Both the position numbers and the translations under genes were made by a program. A stretch of DNA of 64,000 bases from Pyrobaculum sp. 3827-6 (GTDB taxonomy: Archaea; Thermoproteota; Thermoprotei; Thermoproteales; Thermoproteaceae). The DNA lies in assembly GCF_025641885.1 (NCBI RefSeq), contig NZ_JAOTQN010000001.1, positions 930,001 through 994,000 of the forward strand, in the 5' to 3' direction. How positions within the stretch are numbered: the first letter of the stretch is position 1; every line of letters begins with the position of its first letter. The notes below the pieces were generated by a model. It saw only the letters and a list, made by a program, of their open reading frames with translations. It did not search any database and was not told where the DNA came from. Positions 7,995 to 16,862 of the stretch are shown here, in pieces.

Positions 7995-9791
7995 TTACTG
8001 GCGATGTGCGTTTAAAGCATTTAGTAGCGCCTTCTTTATCTCCTCCCGCTTCGCCTTTAGGTTTTCATAATAGGTTCTAAACTCCGCCTTCACTTCTGCG
8101 ATGAGTTTAGAGGGCGGCGTGCCGTTTCTGACTATTGAGTTTAGAGCCGCCTCTATCTTCGCCCTGACTGTGGGCTCTATGAGCTCCGGGGCGTGTTGAA
8201 ACAGAGCGGTGGCTAGGGCTATGCCGAGGTCGGTCGGCACGCACCTGCCCTTGGCCAGCTTCATGTAGCCCCTCTTGACGTTGGTGTGGATGTGGTCTTG
8301 CATCGTGGCGTCCGTGCCTATGCCGTACTTCTTCATTAGAGCCAGTAGCTCGGACTCGGTCATCTGAGGCGGAGGCTCCGTCTCCCTCTCCACCACCTCG
8401 ACTTTGATGGCGCGGGCGGGGGCGCCGGGGGAGACGCGGGGCAGAGGCTTGTCGCGCTGCCTCTCCCATGGGTATATCCTCCAGTAGCCCTCGCTCATCA
8501 CCCTCTGGCCCTCTGCGTACATCTCGACTCCGCCGAAGGCCGCAACTATTTTCTGCTTCTCCACCAGAGCCGGAGGGCTCAGCGTGGCGAGGAAATGCCT
8601 CACGACGAAGTCGTAGATGGCCCAGGCCTGGGCCCCCGCCTTGCCGAAGATCTTCATGATCTCCGCCTTTGTGGCGCCTTTTGTGGGATAAATGGGTGGA
8701 TGGGCGCCGTCATCGGAGTCTCCACGCGTCGGCTTGAAGCCTCTTCTCAAAAGCTCCTCGGCGTAGGGGCCGTGCTCCGTCTCCGCCAGGTCGCGGAGGA
8801 TTTCACGGAGGTCCAGTGTTTGTGGGTATATGGTGGTCTCAGTCCTGGGGTAGGAGATGTAGCCCGCTCTATACAGCTCCTCGGCGATGTCCAGCGTCTT
8901 CTTGGCGTTTATCCCAAGCCACCGGCTAGCCCTCCTCTCGAGCTCGACGGTCTCCAGAGGCTCCGGGGGCTCCACCTCGTGGGGTTTGTAGAGGGCGATT
9001 TTCACAACGCCGTGTCTCACCGAGGCGGCCGCCCTCTCCGCCTCTTCTCTGCTCTTGTAGCGAACGTCTGCAGACATCTCTATCCTGTGTCCCTCCACCT
9101 CCACCAGGGCCTTCAATACGTAGTACTTCTCGGGCTTGAAGTTCCTCCTCTGTAGCTCCCTAGTCACCACCATCCCCAATACCGGCGTCTGGCAGGGGCC
9201 GTAGCTGAGGAACTGGCCCTTCTCAAGGTGTTCCCTCACGGCGAGGGTTAGGAACCGGGTGAAGGCGGCGCCGAGGGTTAGGTCTATCTGCATCCTTGTG
9301 AATACCTTCTCCACCTTCTTGAGGTCCAGCTTCGTAGGCCTCTGGAAGGCCGCCGTTATTTCCCGCGGCGTCACGGCGTTGAAGAGGACTCGGCGTATCG
9401 GCGCGCGTTTATTTACCGACCTCACCACAAGGGTTGCCTCGTATGCTATGGCCTCCCCCTCCACGTCGGCGTCGAGAGCTAGGTAGACCTCGTCGGCCTT
9501 GGCCGCCAGCGCCCTAAGCGCCTTTACGTAGTCAAGAGCCTCCCTCCGCACGACGAGGAGCGGGGTGGCGTTGAAGAGCTCCTCGGGGGGTAGCCACGTC
9601 CATACGTTTTGCCTCGCGGCGAAGTCGAAGTCCATTATGTGTCCGCTGAGGCCAAGCGCCGCGGCCTCCCTCCCCCCGTAGCTAAAGCTGTAGACGGGTA
9701 CGCCGTGTATCCTCTGGACTCTGTAGCTCCTGCCTAGGTACTTCGCAACGGCTTGAGCCACCGAGCGCTTCTCAGCCACTATCAGAATCAC
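7995..9791 (-). CDS. topA: Type IA DNA topoisomerase (topoisomerase III-like)
   Basis: Relaxes negatively supercoiled DNA and decatenates single strands through a covalent tyrosine link. The TOPRIM domain is N-terminal, with the acidic triad LDADVEGEA at about residues 106-114, and the catalytic tyrosine is Y314 in GYISYPRTET. The family segment TPRE(I)TAAF and the gate-domain motif YGIGTDATMQDHI are present. At 598 residues it has no C-terminal zinc fingers and no reverse-gyrase helicase domain. A cttatatagc box about 25 bp upstream supports the GTG start. It leads a likely operon with dph2. Confidence 0.95.
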   Translation of the reverse strand: MILIVAEKRSVAQAVAKYLGRSYRVQRIHGVPVYSFSYGGREAAALGLSGHIMDFDFAARQNVWTWLPPEELFNATPLLVVRREALDYVKALRALAAKADEVYLALDADVEGEAIAYEATLVVRSVNKRAPIRRVLFNAVTPREITAAFQRPTKLDLKKVEKVFTRMQIDLTLGAAFTRFLTLAVREHLEKGQFLSYGPCQTPVLGMVVTRELQRRNFKPEKYYVLKALVEVEGHRIEMSADVRYKSREEAERAAASVRHGVVKIALYKPHEVEPPEPLETVELERRASRWLGINAKKTLDIAEELYRAGYISYPRTETTIYPQTLDLREILRDLAETEHGPYAEELLRRGFKPTRGDSDDGAHPPIYPTKGATKAEIMKIFGKAGAQAWAIYDFVVRHFLATLSPPALVEKQKIVAAFGGVEMYAEGQRVMSEGYWRIYPWERQRDKPLPRVSPGAPARAIKVEVVERETEPPPQMTESELLALMKKYGIGTDATMQDHIHTNVKRGYMKLAKGRCVPTDLGIALATALFQHAPELIEPTVRAKIEAALNSIVRNGTPPSKLIAEVKAEFRTYYENLKAKREEIKKALLNALNAHRQ

Positions 9792-9860
9792 ATTATGTAC
9801 AGGACCGGGCTATATAAGATCTTGTGGGAAACCTTTATATAACGGGGCGTGGGGGTGCCT

Positions 9861-10343
9861 ATGGCTATTGACGATAAGGATCAGGAGAAGCCTTTGAGAA
9901 GGCCTCCGCCGCGGCAACCTCCTCCGCAACCTCTACCTACACAGCCGCCTCTCCCGCCCCCGCCCGTGCAGTACCAGCAACCGGCGCCTCCTCCGCCTCC
10001 GCCGCCCGGGCCCTACCCGATCCCCCCGCCGACGGTTAGGACGCAGAGGACTTTGCCCCCTCCCCCGCCCGTGCCACAGCCCGCACCGCAGCCGCAGCCT
10101 CAGCAGGAGGGACAAGCTGTAAAGAGGCCCGCGAAGGGTATGGGGATGGAGAAGACCCAGCCCCTCCCTCTGGCTGGTGTCGTGGTTGCGTTGATCGCGG
10201 CGTTGATGGGCATAATCACCTCTGTGATTTCTGTGTTTAACGAGGCGTTGAGCATACCGCTCCTGGCGGTGGCTATAGCGGGGACTAACGCGGCTTTGAT
10301 TGTGGTTGCGGTTGCTATCTGGCGGTTGCTGTCGAGGCGTTGA
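9861..10343 (+). CDS. Proline-rich protein with C-terminal membrane hairpin
   Basis: Unrecognised protein of about 160 residues. Roughly the first 85 residues are dominated by proline and glutamine, with several runs of five or more prolines. After a short basic stretch (VKRPAKGMGMEK) come two hydrophobic segments, LAGVVVALIAALMGIITSVI and IPLLAVAIAGTNAALIVVAV, ending in a basic RLLSRR. The likely topology is a C-terminal hairpin with a long flexible domain on one side. The ATG at 9861 is preferred over the upstream GTG because of a TATA element (tttatat) at 9834-9840. Its last 29 bases overlap the convergent helicase gene. Confidence 0.7.
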   Translation: MAIDDKDQEKPLRRPPPRQPPPQPLPTQPPLPPPPVQYQQPAPPPPPPPGPYPIPPPTVRTQRTLPPPPPVPQPAPQPQPQQEGQAVKRPAKGMGMEKTQPLPLAGVVVALIAALMGIITSVISVFNEALSIPLLAVAIAGTNAALIVVAVAIWRLLSRR

Positions 10344-12054
10344 ACTTCTCAACAGCCCATATGGCCTCCTCCACGTCTTGAACAACCAGAGAACCTGTGA
10401 GCAGGTCGGCTAGGTTTGTCCAGAGCTCGGGCTCGGCGTAGCGTCTGTCAAGGAAGACAAGCACCCCCCTGTCCTCCGGCTTTCTGAATAGTCTACCCAC
10501 CGCCTGTCTTATGCTAACCACTGCTTGGTACATGTAGACAGCTTCCCACGCCCTGGCTCCAAGTCTAGGCTTGAGGAGCTCCACCCTCCTCTCTAGGTAG
10601 GGGCTGGGCTCGGGATATGGGACGCCCACTATTACCACTGTGGAGAGTAGATTGGCCCCGTCTCTGGTGTACTCAACCCCCTCTGTGTACCTGCCCCTGG
10701 CCACGGCACCTATGAAGAACTTCTCTGGGATGTCCGCCAAGGAGACCTCTCCGCCGTCTTCGTACCAGTGGGGTATCGAGATTTTGAGATACTTCTTCAC
10801 CCCCTTCATTACTTCGTATGAGGGGAATACCGCCAGCACGCCGCGGGGAGACGCGTTTATACAGGTGGCCAGCCTCTTGGCTATTTTTAGGTACATCTCC
10901 TCGCCTCTTTCGGCGTATTTCGTAGTGACTCCCACATCTACTATTGAGAGGTAGTTCTCTCTGGGGATGTACTTATTGAAGGGGACGTCCAGCTCCTCGT
11001 AATTAGATAGGGCGAGCGCCTCGGCGAAGAGCCCTATAGGCAACGTGCCGCTTATGTAGACAACGCTGTGCGCGCCGCGTAGCTTCTCTCTCACAATCGA
11101 GGTTGGGTCGAGCGGGTAGAGGGCGAGTGTCTTCAAGCCCTCTACATACTCCACCTGGGCGTGGTGGCGCCACCTGTTCTTGAGGGCGTCTCTAAGCTCC
11201 TTCACGAGGAGGAGCGGAGTGTAGGGGTTAAGCAAACCCTCCATCTTCTTTTTCGTAATTTCTCTAATAGCGTCGTCAAGTTGTAAATCGGCCACCAGAC
11301 CCGCAAGATCGCCGAGGTCGACGTTGCCCTCGGCCTTTTTTACGTAGGTATATATGGCGTATATCTTCGCGGCCTCTTCCACGTAGCCGTATTTACGCGC
11401 CTCTCTGTAGGCCTGCCTCAGCTCGCCTTCGCCTATCTTTATGCTGTGGAGGTGGACAACGGCGTCGAATAAGGCGTGTGCCTCATCTATGATAACCACC
11501 TTGCCCTTTGTTTGGGCCTCCTCTCTACCGAGTATGTAGTAGTATGTAGAAATCACGACCTCTGCCTCGTCGAGCCTCCTCTTGGCGTATTCATAGGGAC
11601 ATGTCTTAGAGGCGCAGAGAAGTTTTACATATGTAGCGACGTTTTTCAAAGGCGCGTCCACATCCCCCGGTGGGTAATAGGCGCACCTCCCGAGGCTCTT
11701 AAGAAGGCTACACTCGGCGAGAAACTCCAAGTAGCTGAGTTTTCGGAGCTGTGGGTAGCAACACATGTCTTGTCTACTCTTGATGACGATGTAGCTAAAG
11801 TCGGCCCCCAGTTGACGTATCTTGGCCAGCTCCCTCACCGGCGGCTCTAGCTCAGCCCGCGTCCGCACGGCGTAGTGCACGCGGACTCCTGTCTCCAGCA
11901 TGTACTTCACGGCGGCGGCGAGCACCGCCGAAGTCTTGCCGAGGCCCGTCGGCGCGTTGATCAGCGCCGCCGCGCCGCGGCGAAGCGCGTCGTATACCTT
12001 TTCATAAATCTCGCGTTGAAACTGCCGGGCCTCTGCGTAGGGGAAGAAATCCAC
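10315..12054 (-). CDS. XPD/Rad3-like Fe-S DNA helicase
   Basis: 5'-3' superfamily 2 helicase of the XPD/DinG group, involved in repair or unwinding. Walker A NAPTGLGKTS is at residues 33-42 and the DEAH box at about 190-193. Cysteines at 98, 99, 115, 124, 147 and 152 lie in the segment where XPD binds its 4Fe-4S cluster. Helicase motif VI appears as QAVGRLFRKPEDRG. The length of 579 residues fits archaeal XPD. The GTG start lies 36 bp from the divergent pncB start. No other nucleotide-excision genes adjoin it. Assignment to XPD itself rather than a paralogue is inferred. Confidence 0.9.
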   Translation of the reverse strand: MDFFPYAEARQFQREIYEKVYDALRRGAAALINAPTGLGKTSAVLAAAVKYMLETGVRVHYAVRTRAELEPPVRELAKIRQLGADFSYIVIKSRQDMCCYPQLRKLSYLEFLAECSLLKSLGRCAYYPPGDVDAPLKNVATYVKLLCASKTCPYEYAKRRLDEAEVVISTYYYILGREEAQTKGKVVIIDEAHALFDAVVHLHSIKIGEGELRQAYREARKYGYVEEAAKIYAIYTYVKKAEGNVDLGDLAGLVADLQLDDAIREITKKKMEGLLNPYTPLLLVKELRDALKNRWRHHAQVEYVEGLKTLALYPLDPTSIVREKLRGAHSVVYISGTLPIGLFAEALALSNYEELDVPFNKYIPRENYLSIVDVGVTTKYAERGEEMYLKIAKRLATCINASPRGVLAVFPSYEVMKGVKKYLKISIPHWYEDGGEVSLADIPEKFFIGAVARGRYTEGVEYTRDGANLLSTVVIVGVPYPEPSPYLERRVELLKPRLGARAWEAVYMYQAVVSIRQAVGRLFRKPEDRGVLVFLDRRYAEPELWTNLADLLTGSLVVQDVEEAIWAVEKFNASTATAR

Positions 12055-12057
12055 GAT

Positions 12058-12082
12058 TTTATTTAAATCCCTATAAATTCCC
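12058..12082. promoter_or_regulatory. Interleaved divergent TATA boxes (helicase/pncB)
   Basis: The 36 bp between the GTG of the helicase (12054, minus) and the ATG of pncB (12091, plus) contain two overlapping AT-rich boxes. tttatttaaatc on the plus strand lies about 26 bp before pncB, and aatttatagg on the minus strand lies about 25 bp before the helicase. Both genes would be leaderless and the two pre-initiation complexes could not assemble together. Confidence 0.5.
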
Positions 12083-12090
12083 TTTCCCCA

Positions 12091-13251
12091 ATGTTACACA
12101 CCGCTTCCCCCTCAGATATTTTGTCAGGTAGAACCACCGACGTATACTTCGCCAGGACGGTGGAGGTTTTGAAAAACGCGGGGCTTGCAGATGTGAGGGT
12201 GAGGGCCGAGTTCCACGTGGCCTCCCTCCCCAGGGGCTTTAAGTGGGCGGTGTTCACCGGGCTTAAGGAAGTGGTTGAAATTCTACGGGGCAGGAGGATA
12301 ACGCTGTACGCCCTGCCCGAGGGCACTCTGTTTTACGAAAACGACCCCATTATGGTTATCGAGGGTCCCTATCTGGAATTTGCTGTGTTGGAGACAGCGA
12401 TTCTGGGCGTGGTTAGACACTATTCCAGCATTTCCACCAAGGCGGCCCGCGTGAAGAAGATAGCAGGTGAAAAGACTTGTCTCTTTTTCGGAGCGCGGGC
12501 GCTTCACCCCGCTATTCAGCCTATGGCGGACCGCGCGGCGTATATCGGAGGTTGCGACGGGGTGGCCACAGTCATGGGGGCGGAGTTAATCGGGGTAAAG
12601 CCGTCGGGCACCATGCCGCATGCCTTGATGATTATATTCAGAGCCGTGGCGGGCGACCACACCTTGGCGTGGGTCTGGTTCGACAAAACAGTCCCCTCGG
12701 AGGTGCCCCGCATAGTACTCGCTGACACGTTCCTCGACGAGAGGGAGGAGGCCCTTCTGGCGGCTAAGTTGCTGGGGGAGAGGCTCCACGGGGTGAGGCT
12801 GGACACGCCGGGTAGCAGGCGGGGGAATATTAGGAGAATCGTCGAGGAGGTGAGGTGGGCTCTTGACCTCAACGGCTATAGAAACGTGAAGATTTTCGTC
12901 AGCGGGGGGCTGGACGAGCCGCAGGTGGAGGCTCTAAGAGACGTGGTTGACGGCTTTGGCGTGGGGACCTCCATCGCCTTTCCGCCCTCCGTAGATGTGT
13001 CTATGGATATCGTGGAGGTGGAGGTGGGGGGTAGGTGGATTCCCATCACTAAGAGGGGGAAGTTGCCGGGGTTTAAGCAACTGTATAGGTGCGGCAGTAG
13101 GCACGTTGCCGTCCCCTGGGGTAGCCCTCCGCCGTGTGGAGAGCCCCTCTTGGTTAAGTGGATTGAGGACGGCAGGGTCGTTAGAGAGATCCCGGGGGAG
13201 GCTGAGATTAGGAAGTACGTACTAGAGCAGCTCTCTGAAGTCGAGCTATGA
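12091..13251 (+). CDS. pncB: Nicotinate phosphoribosyltransferase
   Basis: Joins nicotinate to PRPP to make nicotinate mononucleotide in NAD salvage. The 386-residue protein shows the family order: FHVASLPRGFKWAVFTGLKE, the phosphate-binding FGARALHPAIQPMADRAAY region, VKPSGTMPHALM, and the C-terminal barrel strand IFVSGGLDE followed by GVGTSIAFPP. A C-terminal cysteine-containing extension (YRCGSR, PPCGEP) is present as in archaeal members. PRPP synthase is encoded a few kilobases away. Convergent overlap of six bases with the following flavoprotein gene. Confidence 0.92.
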   Translation: MLHTASPSDILSGRTTDVYFARTVEVLKNAGLADVRVRAEFHVASLPRGFKWAVFTGLKEVVEILRGRRITLYALPEGTLFYENDPIMVIEGPYLEFAVLETAILGVVRHYSSISTKAARVKKIAGEKTCLFFGARALHPAIQPMADRAAYIGGCDGVATVMGAELIGVKPSGTMPHALMIIFRAVAGDHTLAWVWFDKTVPSEVPRIVLADTFLDEREEALLAAKLLGERLHGVRLDTPGSRRGNIRRIVEEVRWALDLNGYRNVKIFVSGGLDEPQVEALRDVVDGFGVGTSIAFPPSVDVSMDIVEVEVGGRWIPITKRGKLPGFKQLYRCGSRHVAVPWGSPPPCGEPLLVKWIEDGRVVREIPGEAEIRKYVLEQLSEVEL

Positions 13252-14322
13252 CTTATCTATGGGCTTTAGCTGGAGGCTGTAGGTGGCCTCTCCGGTGTAG
13301 ACTCTGGTGTAGAGATTGAGAAGTCTCCTGCCGAGGAGTTTAATTACGGTTTTCCTCTTGCCGATGATCTTAGCGATGCGTGAAATAGCTCTGGTCTTCT
13401 TCACCTCCTCCACATAGGGCTCTACAAGCCTTTGGTAGATCTCAGCGGCGTGTTTTTCGCTTCCCCAGATCTTCAACGCGGTGTAAGCCGCGAGGGCCGC
13501 GGCGGCTCCGCTGGCCACTGCGTAGTAAATCCCCTCCCCCGTGGTGGCGTCGACAAGCCCCGCGGCTTCGCCGGCGAGCAACACATTTCTTGTGCCGAGG
13601 CTCTTGACGTAGCCTAGGGAGAGTGGGTGCCCCAGCACTGGCCCGGGTTTGTAGCCGGCTTTCTCTGCGTACTCCACCACGAGCCTTCTTAGGTCTATCC
13701 ATCTCCCCCAGCCCACGCCGGCGCCTATATTCGCCCCTTCGTCCACGGGAAATATCCAGCTGTAGCCTAGCTGGCCTGTGGTGTTTATAACCGCGTCGAA
13801 GTCAACTACGCACCGCTCGCTGGCGGGCCCCCTTGCTATAGTCATGTAGGCAATGGCGTGGGTTTTGTGGCCTTGGTAGTTCCCCGCCCCGATGGACCTC
13901 GCCACGGCGCTCGTGGCGCCGTCGGCTCCTATCACAACCCTCGCCTGGTACTCCCCGCCTCTTCCAACCACAGTGTTGTTTTTCACATTAATTACCTCGT
14001 CTCTTATGAAGTCGACTCCGCTTTGCTTTAGCAGGGCGTGGTCGAACTGGGGCCTCCTCGTCACGAGAATGGGCTCTTTTCTCAACACGTAGCTGTAGCC
14101 CGCGGCGCGGGTTTCAATCTCCCTACAGGCGCCGTAGATGGGGTACTCCACGCCCAGCGCGTTTAGAAGCTTCCAGCTACGGGGGGTGAGGCCGCCGCCG
14201 CAGGGCTTTTCCCGTGGCGGCTCTCTCCTGTCGATGACAACTGCCTTGAGCCCCAGCCTCCTGGCCATGATGGCCGCGGCCGAGCCGGCGGGGCCGGCGC
14301 CCACAATAACGACGTCGTACAC
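13246..14322 (-). CDS. Geranylgeranyl reductase-family flavoprotein
   Basis: FAD-dependent reductase that in archaea saturates the isoprenoid chains of membrane lipids, or related prenyl groups. The N-terminal dinucleotide motif VIVGAGPAGSAAA occupies residues 5-17, followed by the family motif REKPCGGGLTPRSW near residue 40. The FAD-binding GD-like motif is LLAGEAAGLVDATTGEGIYYA. At 358 residues it has normal length for the family. The GTG start lies about 26 bp from an AT-rich box shared with the divergent gene at 14379. The exact substrate cannot be told from sequence; archaea usually have several paralogues. Confidence 0.85.
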   Translation of the reverse strand: MYDVVIVGAGPAGSAAAIMARRLGLKAVVIDRREPPREKPCGGGLTPRSWKLLNALGVEYPIYGACREIETRAAGYSYVLRKEPILVTRRPQFDHALLKQSGVDFIRDEVINVKNNTVVGRGGEYQARVVIGADGATSAVARSIGAGNYQGHKTHAIAYMTIARGPASERCVVDFDAVINTTGQLGYSWIFPVDEGANIGAGVGWGRWIDLRRLVVEYAEKAGYKPGPVLGHPLSLGYVKSLGTRNVLLAGEAAGLVDATTGEGIYYAVASGAAAALAAYTALKIWGSEKHAAEIYQRLVEPYVEEVKKTRAISRIAKIIGKRKTVIKLLGRRLLNLYTRVYTGEATYSLQLKPIDKS

Positions 14323-14342
14323 CTTAGCAGGTGCGTCTGCTC

Positions 14343-14360
14343 AATAAAAATATTTTATTT
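14343..14360. promoter_or_regulatory. Shared AT-rich TATA region for two divergent genes
   Basis: A single AT-only block, aataaaaatattttattt, sits midway between the GTG of the flavoprotein at 14322 (minus) and the GTG at 14379 (plus), about 27 bp from each. Read on either strand it gives a TATA-like sequence, so one element may direct leaderless transcription both ways. Confidence 0.55.
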
Positions 14361-14378
14361 CATGTCCCTGCCGCCTAT

Positions 14379-14792
14379 GTGTGGCGGGATCTCAAGTGGT
14401 TTGAGGTGAGTTTTAGATGTATAAAGTGTGGCATCTGCTGTGTAGGCACGGAAATGGAGCTGTTGGCGGAGGATATTGAGCGTATAACATCGGCTGGGTA
14501 TAGGCTGGAGGACTTCGCCGTGGAGAAAGACGGAGTATACCGCTTGAGAAATGTAGATGGCCATTGTTATTTCTACGACCCAGCTTCGAGAAGTTGTAAA
14601 ATTTACGACATTAGGCCAATTGGTTGCCGCATCTACCCGCTTATCTTCGACGGCGAAAAGGTGGATGTGGATCGAACATGTCCTACATGGCATACGGTGC
14701 CGAGGAGGGAGGTGGAGCGCCTGGCGCCTTACGTAGTGAAGTTTCTCAACGATGCAAAGATCGCCAAGATTAAGATTAAATTAAGGCTTTGA
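14379..14792 (+). CDS. YkgJ-type cysteine-cluster protein
   Basis: Member of the widespread YkgJ/UPF0153 family, thought to bind zinc or an iron-sulfur cluster; function unknown. The signature CIKCGICC begins about residue 14 when the GTG at 14379 is used. Further cysteines follow in [21 protein letters not shown] and RTCPTWH, the normal family arrangement. An in-frame ATG at 14331 exists, but it lies upstream of the TATA block, so the shorter 137-residue form is favoured. Its 3' end overlaps ribB by 17 bases on the opposite strand. Confidence 0.85.
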   Translation: MWRDLKWFEVSFRCIKCGICCVGTEMELLAEDIERITSAGYRLEDFAVEKDGVYRLRNVDGHCYFYDPASRSCKIYDIRPIGCRIYPLIFDGEKVDVDRTCPTWHTVPRREVERLAPYVVKFLNDAKIAKIKIKLRL

Positions 14793-15444
14793 TGTCTTCA
14801 GTCGTTATCAACGGGATGTCCAGTGACTTAGCTAGTTCTCTTGCCTCGTCAACAGGCATCGCCTCGGTGTGGCGTCCCAAGATCTCTATGATGACCACTG
14901 CCGGCGGCAGGCCGGCGGCTTTTGCGAGTATTAAAGAGAGCTCTGTATGGCCCCACCTCTCTCCTATACGCCCTCCCAACACAGGCACGTGGCCTGGGAG
15001 GTAAAATTGCCTCCGGAAGGCCTCCCTCGCCTCCTCTGGATCTTTAAGGGCCAGTTCCACAACCTTTGCAAGTTCCCTAATGGTGAGGGCCTTATCTGAG
15101 TCCCTTATGCCCGTCTTAGTTTTTATGTGGTTGACATATCCCATGAAGGCAGGCTCGTCGCCGTACGGGGCTGTGGAGTGGAAGCCTCTTCTTTTGTAGT
15201 ACTCGCTTAAAAATTCCAGCCCGAGGATTTTTCCAATCTCCCGGGTCGTGGCGAAGCACAGCAAACCCCCTGCGTTTTCTCTTAGCCACCGCACAGTGAC
15301 TGGGTTAACCACATCGGCACGTATAACAAAGTCAACTTCCGCCTCTCTGTCATCACCGTCGTATATCATGACCGGCTTCCCGGCCTTTAGGGCACTGATC
15401 GCCCTTTCAATATTTTGCATAGTAAACTCATTTTTCCGAATCAT
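14776..15444 (-). CDS. ribB: 3,4-dihydroxy-2-butanone 4-phosphate synthase
   Basis: Converts ribulose 5-phosphate into the four-carbon unit used to build the riboflavin ring. The acidic metal-binding motif [12 protein letters not shown] lies near residues 29-40, the substrate loop [11 protein letters not shown] is present, and the late [14 protein letters not shown] segment completes the family pattern. It has 222 residues and no GTP cyclohydrolase II fusion, as usual in archaea. It is the last gene of arfA-arfC-ribB, and its ATG overlaps the arfC stop by four bases, implying translational coupling. Confidence 0.95.
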   Translation of the reverse strand: MIRKNEFTMQNIERAISALKAGKPVMIYDGDDREAEVDFVIRADVVNPVTVRWLRENAGGLLCFATTREIGKILGLEFLSEYYKRRGFHSTAPYGDEPAFMGYVNHIKTKTGIRDSDKALTIRELAKVVELALKDPEEAREAFRRQFYLPGHVPVLGGRIGERWGHTELSLILAKAAGLPPAVVIIEILGRHTEAMPVDEARELAKSLDIPLITTEDIKALI

Positions 15445-16112
15445 ATATTTTGTGTAAACTTATTTTTACATCTCAGTCGGTAGGTGAGCACAATCTCTCT
15501 TCCGCATTCACACAGCTTCACGCTAACAAGCTCGAGAACGAAGGGCGTCTCCTCGGTGTTTGGGTAGCCCTCCCCCTCTATTAGCGAGACGCCGTTGCCA
15601 AATACATAGGGGGTTATGGTGACTATCAACTCATCTACTAGGCATCTGTTGAGAAACTCCCAGTTAGTCCTGCCGCCGCCCTCCAGAAGCACCTTTTTCA
15701 TATTTCGCCTGTACAAGTCTCTTAGCACGTCTCCCGGGTCTATCTTCTCCTCGCCTATGATGACGACTTCAACGCCCCTCCCTCTCAGCTCCTCTATTTT
15801 TTCAAGGGGGGCGCGTCTAGAGGTGTAAATAATAGTTGGCGCCGAGTTGTCAAGAATTCTAAGCGTCGTAGGGACGCGGAGCGCCCCGTCTATCAATACG
15901 CGCACAGGATTTCTCCCCTCTACATACCGCACGGTGAGTCTGGGGTTGTCTACAATTGCCGTGTTGGCGCCTATAATTACTGCGTCTACATTTGCCCTCA
16001 TGGCGTGTAGTCTCTTTAAGTCGTGGGGACACGACAGCCGTGAGTACCCAGTTCTGCTGGCTATTCTCCCATCCACCGTAACGGCGGCCATTAGATATAC
16101 GTAGGGCCTCAT
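15441..16112 (-). CDS. arfC: Diaminohydroxyphosphoribosyl-pyrimidinone reductase (archaeal RibD C-like)
   Basis: NADPH-dependent reductase that reduces the ribose of 2,5-diamino-6-ribosylamino-pyrimidinone 5'-phosphate in archaeal riboflavin and F420 synthesis. The 223-residue protein has the DHFR-like RibD C-terminal fold: MAAVTVDGRIA at the start, VDAVIIGANTAIVDNPRLTVR in the middle, and VLLEGGGRTNWEFL later. No deaminase domain is fused. Both ends overlap neighbours by ATGA (arfA upstream, ribB downstream). The name arfC follows Methanocaldococcus usage. Confidence 0.92.
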   Translation of the reverse strand: MRPYVYLMAAVTVDGRIASRTGYSRLSCPHDLKRLHAMRANVDAVIIGANTAIVDNPRLTVRYVEGRNPVRVLIDGALRVPTTLRILDNSAPTIIYTSRRAPLEKIEELRGRGVEVVIIGEEKIDPGDVLRDLYRRNMKKVLLEGGGRTNWEFLNRCLVDELIVTITPYVFGNGVSLIEGEGYPNTEETPFVLELVSVKLCECGREIVLTYRLRCKNKFTQNI

Positions 16113-16774
16113 TTCACTAACTTGACGCCAGTCGCGCCTCTGTGCCTCAAGGCGTCGAGCCCCCGGGTGGCCTTAACGAAGGCGTTGTAGGGCCTCTTCG
16201 CTATACCTATGCCAATCCGTAAATCGGCATTTAGGTAGCCGTACAGTTCGTAGGCGGCTTTGGGGGTGGGGAGGAATAACATAATGTTATCTCCGCCGAG
16301 GTAGAACACCATACAGCCCACGTCTCTACAGAAGTCTGTTGCTTGTTTGAGGAGGTCTTGTACCTGGCGGTATACGTACAGCGGCCCGTTGACCTTAGTC
16401 GTGTCGGTGCTGTTTACCACATCCATGTGCCCCACCACGGCTACTTCACCGCCTAGGCCGCTTGCACGTCCGCAGTTTTTATACGCCTCCATAGGCGTCT
16501 CGCCGGTGCCCTCGCAGAACTCGACCTCCACAGGCGATACACGTCTAATCTTGTCGACTGCCTTGCGGATAAACTCAGCGCTGACATTGTTAGTCAGCGC
16601 TATGAGGTAGTCGTATCTAAAGTGGTGGGGGAGCGCGCCTATCGAGGTGAAGCTTCTCCACAGCGTCTCGTGTAGGCGCGCCTGTGTTTTCTGTATGATG
16701 TGCTCGCGCCGGGGGCCGAGGGATTCTGTCCACTCTCGGTAGCCTTTCAACGCCATCAGTGCTACCTTATGCAC
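16109..16774 (-). CDS. arfA: GTP cyclohydrolase IIa (type III)
   Basis: First step of archaeal riboflavin and F420 synthesis: it opens GTP to a formylamino-pyrimidinone phosphate. The archaeal-only fold resembles nucleotide cyclases. Visible motifs are YDYLIALTNNVS, GHMDVVNST with metal-binding Asp, and the GGDN motif in FYLGGDNIMLFLP. Longer reading is possible up to 16831, but a tttatatac box sits about 25 bp before the in-frame GTG at 16774, and family members start just before the equivalent of MALKGYREW (ATG at 16756). It heads the arfA-arfC-ribB operon. Confidence 0.9.
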   Translation of the reverse strand: MHKVALMALKGYREWTESLGPRREHIIQKTQARLHETLWRSFTSIGALPHHFRYDYLIALTNNVSAEFIRKAVDKIRRVSPVEVEFCEGTGETPMEAYKNCGRASGLGGEVAVVGHMDVVNSTDTTKVNGPLYVYRQVQDLLKQATDFCRDVGCMVFYLGGDNIMLFLPTPKAAYELYGYLNADLRIGIGIAKRPYNAFVKATRGLDALRHRGATGVKLVK

Positions 16775-16862
16775 ATGGCGGTCAACTAAAGTGTGTATAT
16801 AAACTTGGCGCGTGTAAACTAGAGTTGCCAATTAAATAAAAATCTTGGGATGTGGGGGCCCC

